A stretch of 64,000 nucleotides of DNA from Winogradskyella sp. MH6 (GTDB lineage: Bacteria > Bacteroidota > Bacteroidia > Flavobacteriales > Flavobacteriaceae). Positions 44,532-52,600 of the stretch are shown here, piece after piece. Location of the stretch: the NCBI RefSeq assembly GCF_022810765.1, contig NZ_CP094494.1:372001-436000 (forward strand), read 5' to 3'. Every line of letters begins with the position of its first letter. The stretch's first letter is position 1. The notes under the pieces were generated by a model that ran no database searches, was not told where the DNA came from, and saw only the letters and a program-made list of their open reading frames with translations. A program made the position numbers and the translations under genes.

Positions 44532-46535
44532 ATGAAACAGCTAATCTTTATAATTGTTTGCTCCGTCTTTTTTAATCATGGTTTTTCTCAAGAAAAAGAA
44601 ATTAAAGAAGTAAAGAATGACACCACAGAACTCGAGGAAGTCATTATAGTAACTAGAAGAAAACTAAGTAACAACAGACAAGAAAAAACCTTATCTAGTA
44701 TTGATGATTATTTAGAAAAGTCTAACGACATCACTATGATAAAAAGAGGTAACTACGCCTGGGAACCTGCTATAAACAATATGGTAAGTGATCGTTTGGT
44801 TGTTACCATTGATGGCATGCAGATTTTTGGAGCTTGTACTGACAAAATGGATCCTATAACCTCTTATGTAGATGTTTCTAATCTAGAAAAAGTAACTATT
44901 GGCTCTGGCCAATCGGGCACTGAGAATGGGCATTGCGTTGGTGGTGGCATAGACTTAAAGCTACCAACATCTAAATTTACAGATACTGGTCTAAAAACCA
45001 GCACAGATTTAGGCTACGAAACCAATGGTAATTTTTTTGCAACAGGTATAGATATTGAATATACAGGTAGTAAATTTTACATCAGTGCAGACGGTATCTT
45101 AAGGAAATCTGATAATTATGATGCTGGAGGCAACCAAGAAGTATTATTTTCTCAGTTTAAAAAGTATAATATCTCATTGCAGTCAGGATATAAGTTTTCC
45201 GAAACTCAGCATATCGATGCTAACATCATTTATGATAGAGCAACAGATGTCGGTTATCCTGCATTACCAATGGATGTTTCGTTGGCAGAAGCTTTAATCA
45301 CATCTTTAACTCATTATTACAGCCCAGAAGAGAAAAGCTTAAAATCTTTAGAAACCAAGTTGTATTTTAACACTATAACCCACATTATGGATGATAGTAA
45401 GCGCCCAGATGTACCTATTCGGATGGATATGCCTGGTTGGAGCGATACTTATGGCTTTTACAGTAAAGCAGATATTGTTATAAACAACCATCATTTTACC
45501 TTTAATGCAAATGGTTTTTACAATCGTTCTTTGGCTGAAATGACTATGTTTTCTAACAACCCAAATGAACCAGACATGTTTATGCTTACATGGCCAGATA
45601 TAAGAACACTTTATACTGGTATTTTTGCTAAAGACGATTGGCATATCAATAGTAACAAAACACTATCTACCTCATTAAGACTTGGGCACCATACCAATAA
45701 AATTGAAGACAGAGTAGGTGTTGAAAGCCTTCAGATTTTTCACCCAAATATTAGCGATCGTAAAAACCGTTTGTTAATGAGTCTTTCTTCATCTTATAAC
45801 ATTAAAAAAGATACAAAGAATGTATCATTTGGGTTAGGTTATGGCGAACGTGCTCCCTCAGTTAGTGAAGGTTACGGATTTTATTTATTCAATAGTTTTG
45901 ATAATTATGATTATATCGGTAATCCGAATCTAAAAAATGAAAAAGCTATAGAAGCTAGTTTTGGCTACAAACAATCTTTTGGCAATTTAAAACTAGGATT
46001 AGAATCATCATATTTCTACATTATGGATTATATTATTGGAGAAATTGCACCAAATATTAGCTCTATGACTATTGGAGCTAATGGTGTACGTGTTTATGAA
46101 GCTTTAGACCATGCTTCTATTTTTGATGTGTACCTTAACGGCAGCTATAAGTTTTCTGACCATTTCTCTACCAACACTACAATTGGATATAACTTAGGAA
46201 AAGGAAGCAATGGTGAAAATTTACCATTAATAAGACCCTTTAGCTACTTTGCAGAACTTAACTATACACAACACAACTTTAACGCTGCAATACAGCTAGA
46301 AGGTAATGGTAACCAAAGTCACTTTAGTAGCTTTTATGGTGAAAATGAAACCGCATCATATGCTGTATTAAATCTTAATTTGGGGCATGCGTTTTATGGA
46401 AATCATGGTAGAACAATTTTAAAATATGGTGTTGAAAACATTTTAGATACCAACTATTCAACCTTTGCAGATTGGAATAACATACCAAGACAAGGACGAA
46501 ATTTTTATATCAACTTATCTTATTTATTTCCTTAA
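44532..46535 (+). CDS. TonB-dependent outer-membrane copper receptor (NosA/OprC-like)
   Basis: 667 residues with signal peptide (FNHGFSQ). Plug domain with the GACTDKMDPITSYVD segment, which resembles the metal-binding HRMDP...YV stretch of OprC/NosA, then a 22-strand barrel with aromatic C-terminus (INLSYLF). Takes up copper across the outer membrane; placed next to the nos genes and under the same box, which fits supply of copper for NosZ. Confidence 0.85.
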   Translation: MKQLIFIIVCSVFFNHGFSQEKEIKEVKNDTTELEEVIIVTRRKLSNNRQEKTLSSIDDYLEKSNDITMIKRGNYAWEPAINNMVSDRLVVTIDGMQIFGACTDKMDPITSYVDVSNLEKVTIGSGQSGTENGHCVGGGIDLKLPTSKFTDTGLKTSTDLGYETNGNFFATGIDIEYTGSKFYISADGILRKSDNYDAGGNQEVLFSQFKKYNISLQSGYKFSETQHIDANIIYDRATDVGYPALPMDVSLAEALITSLTHYYSPEEKSLKSLETKLYFNTITHIMDDSKRPDVPIRMDMPGWSDTYGFYSKADIVINNHHFTFNANGFYNRSLAEMTMFSNNPNEPDMFMLTWPDIRTLYTGIFAKDDWHINSNKTLSTSLRLGHHTNKIEDRVGVESLQIFHPNISDRKNRLLMSLSSSYNIKKDTKNVSFGLGYGERAPSVSEGYGFYLFNSFDNYDYIGNPNLKNEKAIEASFGYKQSFGNLKLGLESSYFYIMDYIIGEIAPNISSMTIGANGVRVYEALDHASIFDVYLNGSYKFSDHFSTNTTIGYNLGKGSNGENLPLIRPFSYFAELNYTQHNFNAAIQLEGNGNQSHFSSFYGENETASYAVLNLNLGHAFYGNHGRTILKYGVENILDTNYSTFADWNNIPRQGRNFYINLSYLFP

Positions 46536-46844
46536 TTTACAAACACTTAAACATAAACAAAAAAAAAAAAAAAAAAAAAGAATTTACATATTAAAACATT
46601 TGAAGTTAAGTTTGCGATACAGTTAAAATAACAACACTGTTAGAAGGTTTATCTGCCTTAATTAACTTTATGATAATGGGTGCTAAATCATGCATGGATC
46701 ATCGTTTTTGGTGTTGCATGCATAATTTTGGGATTTTATTAGTTATTAGCTTAATCACAACAGCAGGTGCAGTAGCCTTAAGTCACGGCTGTTTTGGATA
46801 AAATAAGACTAATCGATCTTTTTATATCTTTATAAAAAAATACT
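46536..46844. other. Intergenic region with 21-A tract and small ORF
   Basis: Holds an uninterrupted run of 21 A (46559-46579) shortly after the TonB receptor gene, a small cysteine-rich frame (46670-46801), and TAACTTTA (46663-46670), which matches a -7 element. Confidence 0.7.
46670..46801 (+). CDS. Possible 43-residue Cys/His-rich membrane peptide
   Basis: ATG at 46670 (or 46676). Cytosolic-like start with CMDHRFWCCMHNF (three Cys, two His within 13 residues), then one hydrophobic helix (FGILLVISLITTAGAVAL) and a short tail with SHGCFG. Position between copper uptake genes and an Rrf2 regulator suggests a metal-related role. Too short to be sure; conservation is untested. Confidence 0.4.
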   Translation: MIMGAKSCMDHRFWCCMHNFGILLVISLITTAGAVALSHGCFG

Positions 46845-47294
46845 ATGATTTCTAATGCTGCAAAGTATGCAATAAGAGCTGTTTTATATCTCGCAAAATA
46901 TAGTGATACCCAAAATAAAATAGGCTCAAAAACAATTGCTAAAGACATACAGGCTCCACCTCCTTTTTTGGCAAAGTTATTACGAGATCTTGCTTCTAAA
47001 GAAATTATTTCATCATCTAAAGGGCCAACTGGCGGTTTCTACCTTACAGATAACGATAAACATAAAAACATTTTGAACATCATAATTAATATAGATGGCA
47101 CTACTAAATTTGATAGTTGCTTTTTAGGATTATCGCGTTGCGATGACCAAAACCCATGCCCTGTTCACTACATAGTTTCACCCTTTAAAGAACAAATACT
47201 TGCAGACTTTAAAGAAAAAACAATAAATGAATTAGCAAATGACATTGAGGCGAACAAAACCTTAATATCTTTAAAAGGATTAGACATCAATTAG
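46845..47294 (+). CDS. Rrf2-family regulator, Fe-S type
   Basis: 149 residues; SNAAKYAIRAVLYLAKYS start and the same C-x6-C-x5-C pattern (SCFLGLSRCDDQNPC) as the paralogues at 35132 and 51878. Convergent with nrdD. GATCTTTTTATATCTT just upstream (46815) loosely resembles the other Rrf2-associated motifs. Confidence 0.9.
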   Translation: MISNAAKYAIRAVLYLAKYSDTQNKIGSKTIAKDIQAPPPFLAKLLRDLASKEIISSSKGPTGGFYLTDNDKHKNILNIIINIDGTTKFDSCFLGLSRCDDQNPCPVHYIVSPFKEQILADFKEKTINELANDIEANKTLISLKGLDIN

Positions 47295-47305
47295 CACACT
47301 CTTTC

Positions 47306-49174
47306 TTAGCTATAAGCAGCATGGTCTTTAATGGCATCTATTTTACTTAGATAATGTTTTACCTGAGCTATTCGTTTTTTATTTAGTGAATCATCTTTTT
47401 CTTCTCTATGATAGTGTCTTAAATGATGTTCTCGCTGTCTTCCTGAACTGAAATTAGAGACTCTTTTTAAATAGCCTATAACACGAGTGGCATGGTCAAC
47501 ATCTGTTGAATTGCATTTCTTACAAACCGAAGTAGTTTTTTTGTCGATATGAGAGCAGTGATTACAAATAGTAATTCGGATATTGAAACAAAAATAATTA
47601 CAACCTGCTTTTGCGGTTGCGTTTATAAGATTTATAAAACCAGCTTTATTTGGTGTTTCTTCTAAATTAAGGTGCAATGCAGAACCACCATCCAAGTATT
47701 TGATGGTCTCTTTTCCGTGAAGGATTATTTTATCTAACGCATTAATATTATGATCTTCAACGGCATAAAAGTAAGAATTATAGCAATCTCTTTTTACAAC
47801 AAAACCATCCTCTCTATCCCATTTAGCATTTTTTACACCTAAGTTTTCTGCAGGCACAAACTCCGTATTAAACATGTAGCCATACTTGCTTTTTGCTACT
47901 TTGTTTTCAACAAAAATTAATTTTAGATACTTGTTTACAAAGCTTTTATACGTTTTGTTATTACCAACAGTGATTCCTTTACTCTCAGCAGCTTCAACCA
48001 TACCATTAACACCAATGGTGAGAAATTGCTTGTCTAACGAAATAAAACCAGCATTATAAGCAGGTAAAAGTCCTGCATTATAATATGCTTCCATTAGTCT
48101 TCTATAGGCTACTTGGTATTTATGGAGTTTTTGTACTTCTTCCAAAATATTGGCATTCTTCTGAATAAGTCTACTCATATTAAGGGTAATTACGTTAATA
48201 GAACCAGTAGCTACACCACCTGCGCCTAATGAATAACTAAAGGTATTATCACTTATCTCATTTCTTAAACGACAGCAAGACGCTAAACTATCTGCATTTT
48301 CAGACTGATATATGAAAAACGAATTACCTTCACTGAGCTCTTGTGCACACATTTCTGTAAAATTTAAGTCCACAGGACTGCCTTCCTTGGTTAGCATTGC
48401 AGCTGTAACAACAGGAAAGGTTAAAATAGCCTTTGTTCTCTCTTTGTTAAACCATGACATAAAAAATTCCTGAAGTTGTTTTAAACTACTCCATTTAGGC
48501 TTCTTCATATCAGGAAATACAAAATCACCAAACATACTATTAAAATAAGGCTCATCATACAACGAAATATTCCAAAAAACAGATTGATAGCCTCTGGCTG
48601 CTGCAGGTTGGTTTATGGCATAAACAACATGTTGTAAATGATTTTCAATTGTTTTTTGATGAGTTTGAAGATAATGTTCACCATAATCTATTGATGCAAA
48701 ATAATCAAAATACATTAAGAACTCTACCGTTGCTAAAGCACCAGCAAACTGGGAACTAATAGCAAAAACAAGGTTTACAAATTCACCGCAAAAGCTTTCT
48801 AAATGCTTTGGAGCTCTACTTTCTCCACCTAATTTTGTAAGACCATCTAACAAAAATGGATACATACTAATAGATGTACAATAAGGTTTTAGAGATGTTT
48901 CATCATGAACATATATTTCGTGATCTTCAATTTGACGGATATATTCATTGGCTAATTGGTGTCCGAAGAGTTCTTGTATCTTCTGTTTTATTAATTCACG
49001 ATTAACCTGAATGTTAATATCCTTATTTATTTCGGCCTCCATTGTTGCAATATTCTTGGATGTAACATTTGCATTTGCATCCATTTTAGAGCCATCTGCT
49101 GCATTTGCAGAATGTAGGTAATGCTGAATAAAATCAATCTTTTTGTTTATTTGCTCTTGAGATAATCTTATCAT
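47306..49174 (-). CDS. nrdD: Anaerobic ribonucleoside-triphosphate reductase (class III)
   Basis: Makes dNTPs without oxygen through a glycyl radical. 622 residues. The usual N-terminal ATP-cone is not present: the catalytic barrel begins within the first 60 residues. SCCRLRNE cysteine region in the middle; C-terminal zinc site with two CxxC pairs (ICNHC, VCKKC) and a radical segment RVIGYLKR, where E. coli has a Cys before the glycine. nrdG lies 6 bp upstream in the same operon. Indicates true anaerobic growth. Confidence 0.94.
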   Translation of the reverse strand: MIRLSQEQINKKIDFIQHYLHSANAADGSKMDANANVTSKNIATMEAEINKDINIQVNRELIKQKIQELFGHQLANEYIRQIEDHEIYVHDETSLKPYCTSISMYPFLLDGLTKLGGESRAPKHLESFCGEFVNLVFAISSQFAGALATVEFLMYFDYFASIDYGEHYLQTHQKTIENHLQHVVYAINQPAAARGYQSVFWNISLYDEPYFNSMFGDFVFPDMKKPKWSSLKQLQEFFMSWFNKERTKAILTFPVVTAAMLTKEGSPVDLNFTEMCAQELSEGNSFFIYQSENADSLASCCRLRNEISDNTFSYSLGAGGVATGSINVITLNMSRLIQKNANILEEVQKLHKYQVAYRRLMEAYYNAGLLPAYNAGFISLDKQFLTIGVNGMVEAAESKGITVGNNKTYKSFVNKYLKLIFVENKVAKSKYGYMFNTEFVPAENLGVKNAKWDREDGFVVKRDCYNSYFYAVEDHNINALDKIILHGKETIKYLDGGSALHLNLEETPNKAGFINLINATAKAGCNYFCFNIRITICNHCSHIDKKTTSVCKKCNSTDVDHATRVIGYLKRVSNFSSGRQREHHLRHYHREEKDDSLNKKRIAQVKHYLSKIDAIKDHAAYS

Positions 49175-49180
49175 AGTATA

Positions 49181-49627
49181 TTATTTAAGGAATAAATGGT
49201 TTAGTTTCTTCTTTGTTGCAACTTCTATAAACTGTTGGTTTGTATTTGGGCTACTTAGTCCGCCTTTTGTAAAATCCCATTTACCTGTTTTTAACCAGGT
49301 AAGATGCTTGGTAATTTTAGAGTCTATGGTTTCTTCTCCAGTATATAAACAAGTTTTATAGCCTTGTGACTTTGCATATTTTAATTTATAAATTAGTTCC
49401 TTTGCATGCCATTCACCTCCCATAAAAACAACACAAGTGGCAAAACTGAGATATTTGCATAGTATCTCGTTGTATGCTTTGTTGGTGAGTTTAGAACCAC
49501 TCCCCTCTTTCCAAAGAAAGGGAGAATGACACCCTTTACATCTTAATGGGCAGCCAGATATGGTAAAACATAAACTTATTTCTCCTGGCACTTCCTGAAG
49601 CACTACATTAAAATCATGATAATACAT
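49181..49627 (-). CDS. nrdG: NrdD-activating radical SAM enzyme
   Basis: 148 residues, usual length. Radical SAM motif C-x3-C-x2-C (SGCPLRCKGCHSP) with MGGEW as the GGE motif. Generates the glycyl radical on NrdD. Unlike many genomes, nrdG comes before nrdD. A 7-bp inverted repeat AAAAGAC/GTCTTTT (49638-49657) lies in the 5' region. Confidence 0.93.
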   Translation of the reverse strand: MYYHDFNVVLQEVPGEISLCFTISGCPLRCKGCHSPFLWKEGSGSKLTNKAYNEILCKYLSFATCVVFMGGEWHAKELIYKLKYAKSQGYKTCLYTGEETIDSKITKHLTWLKTGKWDFTKGGLSSPNTNQQFIEVATKKKLNHLFLK

Positions 49628-49786
49628 ATTAACAATAAAAGACCTTTTAGTCTTTTATAAAAATACCCAAATAGTTTTCTATAGAGAATTTTAGTTGCTT
49701 ATAGTTATTAAAAAGGTTATTAACAGTATCCCAGAAGGCTCCTAAAAAAAAAGAAAATGGATGTATAAGATAGTGTTAAACTATTT

Positions 49787-51004
49787 TTAACCAATAGAAA
49801 GGTCTAACTCATCTTGTTGCTTTGGTATAGAAAATATGATGCTTAATGTAATTAAAAAAATACCTAAAGAAAGAAAAATACTTGCTACAAATAATAATGT
49901 ATTATAGTTCTCAATTCCAGATTCCCAAAAGTAATAGCTAATCGCCTGATATAGAATAAGGAACTCAGCTGTAACAAAACCAAAATAAAAACTATAAAAT
50001 CCTAATTTTAGCACCACTGGTTTTTGATACAAAAAACTATTTAGCAACATATAAAACAATAAGCCCGTAATAACACCAAGCATCACTAAATGTATAAATC
50101 CTATTATTAAACTGTGATATTGATATAATTCTTCTGCTAACTCAGGAATTAAAGACAAACCTTGTGTTAGTACCTTAAACCCAATACAACTCAACACAAA
50201 CGCATAAGTAAAAATACTCAAGGAAGACCAAGTGGGTTTTGATTTCTTTATATGAAGATAAATTAATCTAAATAATATAAGTACAGCAATTAATTGTAAA
50301 AAAACACCCAATCCATTAACATAAAATAAGACAATACTAGGTTGATTCCAGTAAATGGGTAGAGCAATCGTAGCTATGGTAGCAAAAGTGAGTAAAAGAT
50401 AAAATGGTTTGAATAAAGTGCTATTTTTCATATTCAATTCTTTTATTAATAAAGCTAACACTCCAAACAAAAACCAACCATTGAATTGAAAATGAAGAAA
50501 GAATTGAATAGCGATATCATAATACATTGAGCCACTTCCATATATTGCAATAATTGGTCCTAAGGACCAAATACCAATAGTTGATACTAGCATAAATACT
50601 AAAGCAGATTTCAACATAAGTACAGAAGCTCCAGTTTTATTTTTCAAATCTTTCCAAATCCAAAAAACAAAGAGATAACTACACAATATGTGTAAGGTGG
50701 AAAAGCATATGGATACGGCGCCATATCCTTGAAATGGAAAGCTAAAGAGCATTCCTAAAACCGAAATTTGAGTGATCCAAAAAAGTCTGATATATTTTTT
50801 TCGATTCACTTTTATAAAGATAAAGACAATAAAGGAGAACAGCATTAAATACACCCAACCCAACATTGCTATATGAGAATGTGCATGAGTAAGATATCTA
50901 TAGTTAATACCCATTGAATCTACTGATGCATAACGCAACAAAAGTCCTAATACCGAAGCTATGAAAAAATTAGAGAGACAAATTATACTAAACTTTTTAA
51001 GCAT
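49787..51004 (-). CDS. Heme-copper-oxidase-like / NnrS-like polytopic membrane protein
   Basis: About 405 residues from the ATG at 51004 (MLKKFSIICLSN); the frame extends to 51055, but that part lies in the terminator of the preceding gene. About twelve membrane helices. Histidines in THAHSHIAMLGW, QFFLHFQFNGW and YHSLIIGFIHLVMLG resemble heme ligands of subunit I of heme-copper oxidases or NnrS. Downstream of ric, so probably NO-related. Assignment to one family is not secure. Confidence 0.65.
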   Translation of the reverse strand: MLKKFSIICLSNFFIASVLGLLLRYASVDSMGINYRYLTHAHSHIAMLGWVYLMLFSFIVFIFIKVNRKKYIRLFWITQISVLGMLFSFPFQGYGAVSICFSTLHILCSYLFVFWIWKDLKNKTGASVLMLKSALVFMLVSTIGIWSLGPIIAIYGSGSMYYDIAIQFFLHFQFNGWFLFGVLALLIKELNMKNSTLFKPFYLLLTFATIATIALPIYWNQPSIVLFYVNGLGVFLQLIAVLILFRLIYLHIKKSKPTWSSLSIFTYAFVLSCIGFKVLTQGLSLIPELAEELYQYHSLIIGFIHLVMLGVITGLLFYMLLNSFLYQKPVVLKLGFYSFYFGFVTAEFLILYQAISYYFWESGIENYNTLLFVASIFLSLGIFLITLSIIFSIPKQQDELDLSIG

Positions 51005-51042
51005 AGTCCTTTTAGTTTTTATTCCAATTAAAAATATATAGA

Positions 51043-51073
51043 AAATCCCAGACACAACAACGCTCTGGGATTT
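51043..51073 (-). terminator. Intrinsic terminator of ric
   Basis: AAATCCCAGA (51043-51052) and TCTGGGATTT (51064-51073) form a 10-bp stem; read leftward it ends in T-rich sequence. Separates ric from the downstream membrane protein gene, though read-through is possible. Confidence 0.75.
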
Positions 51074-51095
51074 AACTAAGCTTTAGTTTTAAGGG

Positions 51096-51824
51096 TTATC
51101 TGAGTGCATTTTCTAGTTTAATTGCATTTGGGAACAGAATATTATTTTCTAAATGAATGTGTAAATGCAGATCCTTCTCAAACTCATCTAACATAGCATA
51201 CGTAACTCTGAATGTATTACAGGCATCTGCCGGAGGAGTATAGTCGTTTGTTAACTCTGCTATTTGTCTAAAACGCTGGCCTTCATTATCATGTTCATGT
51301 TTCATCATTGCAATTGGGTTTTCAACAGTTCCAAATTGAGGAGATGTTATTGTGGTATTACTCAAATTAGCTTCTACCATACGTCTCACAAAAGGAAAAA
51401 GTATAAGTTCTTCCTTTTTCATATGAGCTGTTAACTCTCCAGCCGAAGCCATAAAAAGCTCATAAATTTTTAGAAGTTCGGGATGTCTCTTACCATGTAC
51501 TTTACAAAGCTTATCGAGAAACTGACGAAGCACTGGTATTTTTTCTTCAACATACCTATGATGCTTTTTTTCTATATAGTCCATAAGTAAATCCAAAGGC
51601 CAAGACTTATAATCAATCGTTTCTTCAGAAACAGAATTTAAGATAAAATGTATTTCTTCTTTTACCTTTTGCTCATCTACACTTTTGGTTTTGCAAGCTT
51701 CTGAAACGGTACGATTGCCATTGCAGCAAAAATCAATTTTGTATTTAGAAAATATGGCAGCAGTTCTAAAATCCTCGGCTACATACTCTCCTATTTGTTT
51801 TTCTTTATCCATTGTAAGTTCCAT
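51096..51824 (-). CDS. ric: RIC (ScdA/YtfE/DnrN) iron-sulfur cluster repair di-iron protein
   Basis: 242 residues. N-terminal ScdA_N domain with FCCNGNRTVSEAC, then a hemerythrin-like four-helix bundle supplying His/Glu ligands (KKHHRYVEEK, KKEELILFP, KHEHDNEG, HIHLENNILFP). Repairs Fe-S clusters after NO or oxidative damage. Divergent-style spacing with an rrf2 gene upstream, the usual regulator. Start at ATG 51824; an ATG at 51812 is possible. Confidence 0.93.
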   Translation of the reverse strand: MELTMDKEKQIGEYVAEDFRTAAIFSKYKIDFCCNGNRTVSEACKTKSVDEQKVKEEIHFILNSVSEETIDYKSWPLDLLMDYIEKKHHRYVEEKIPVLRQFLDKLCKVHGKRHPELLKIYELFMASAGELTAHMKKEELILFPFVRRMVEANLSNTTITSPQFGTVENPIAMMKHEHDNEGQRFRQIAELTNDYTPPADACNTFRVTYAMLDEFEKDLHLHIHLENNILFPNAIKLENALR

Positions 51825-51844
51825 AATATATAATTTTTTAATTC

Positions 51845-51859
51845 GGATGTTTTTATCTT
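51845..51859. promoter_or_regulatory. Candidate Rrf2 operator upstream of ric
   Basis: GGATGTTTTTATCTT, matching the motif near the rrf2 genes at 35563 and 52312 in 13 of 15 positions or better. Lies 21 bp before the ric start. Confidence 0.5.
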
Positions 51860-51877
51860 ATTTTGATGTAAATTTTT

Positions 51878-52312
51878 TTATGTTTTAAGGTAAGATAGAC
51901 CATTCTCAATTCCTAAAGCTAACTGTTTTAAATTAGTAGAATCTAAAAGCTGTTTTAAGTCTTCTCTAATCGTTTTATATTGATAATGTACTGGACAAGG
52001 ATGATTTTCATTACAGACATCAAGCCCCAAACCACAACCGTCGTATAGTTTGTCACCATCTATAACTTTAACAATTTTTGATAGTGAAATCTGGTCTATT
52101 TTAGCTTTATCTATTTCAAATCCGCCATAAGCACCTCTATATGAATCCACCAAATCACTTTTCACTAATTCTTGCATAATTTTTGCAGTAAAAGCTACTG
52201 GAGAATTTATTTGATCAGCGATTTGTTTTGGCGTCACACGTTCATTTCGCATGGAACTTTTTGCGACAAAAATGCATGCCTTAATAGCATATTCACAAGC
52301 CTTTGAAAACAT
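51878..52312 (-). CDS. Rrf2-family regulator, Fe-S type
   Basis: 144 residues; KACEYAIKACIFVAKSS start, winged helix with VTPKQIADQINSPVAFTAKIMQ, and C-x6-C-x5-C (GCGLGLDVCNENHPC). 54 bp upstream of ric in the same direction, so the likely NO-responsive regulator of it. Confidence 0.9.
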   Translation of the reverse strand: MFSKACEYAIKACIFVAKSSMRNERVTPKQIADQINSPVAFTAKIMQELVKSDLVDSYRGAYGGFEIDKAKIDQISLSKIVKVIDGDKLYDGCGLGLDVCNENHPCPVHYQYKTIREDLKQLLDSTNLKQLALGIENGLSYLKT

Positions 52313-52331
52313 ATTTTTTTACTTAATGATA

Positions 52332-52374
52332 CAAAGTTAAGGAATAATATTCTTAATTAGGATATTTTTATCTT
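52332..52374 (-). promoter_or_regulatory. Promoter with candidate Rrf2 operator (rrf2 at 52312)
   Basis: Leftward -7 element TAACTTTG at 52339 to 52332, a perfect match to TAnnTTTG. GGATATTTTTATCTT at 52360-52374 lies over the -33 region, a position suited to repression and so perhaps autoregulation. The remaining 225 bp up to the helicase stop hold nothing recognisable. Confidence 0.6.
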
Positions 52375-52600
52375 AATTAATAAACTTTAAATAGTTTTTA
52401 GTCGAAAAAAACTAAGTGATAATTATACGGTAACAATAAATTTTATATAAATCAAATAAACAGATTAATAACCAAAGAAAAACTCATTATATGATTTTAG
52501 ACTATATTATATAAGGGCTGTAAGATTATCGGACACAAATTGGAAACAATCATTTTAGACATTGAAAAAAGTAAGTCTGTCTAATCTTTCGTATAAGTAG

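Noticed and set aside
49636..49657. Inverted repeat AAAAGAC/GTCTTTT before nrdG as a further regulon box
   Set aside because: It does not fit TGAY-N4-RTCA and has no -7 element at the fixed distance.
52313..52600. Left attachment site of the island
   Set aside because: Searched by eye for pieces of the tRNA-fMet 3' half and found none here or anywhere from 52 to 61 kb, so the left boundary stays undefined.
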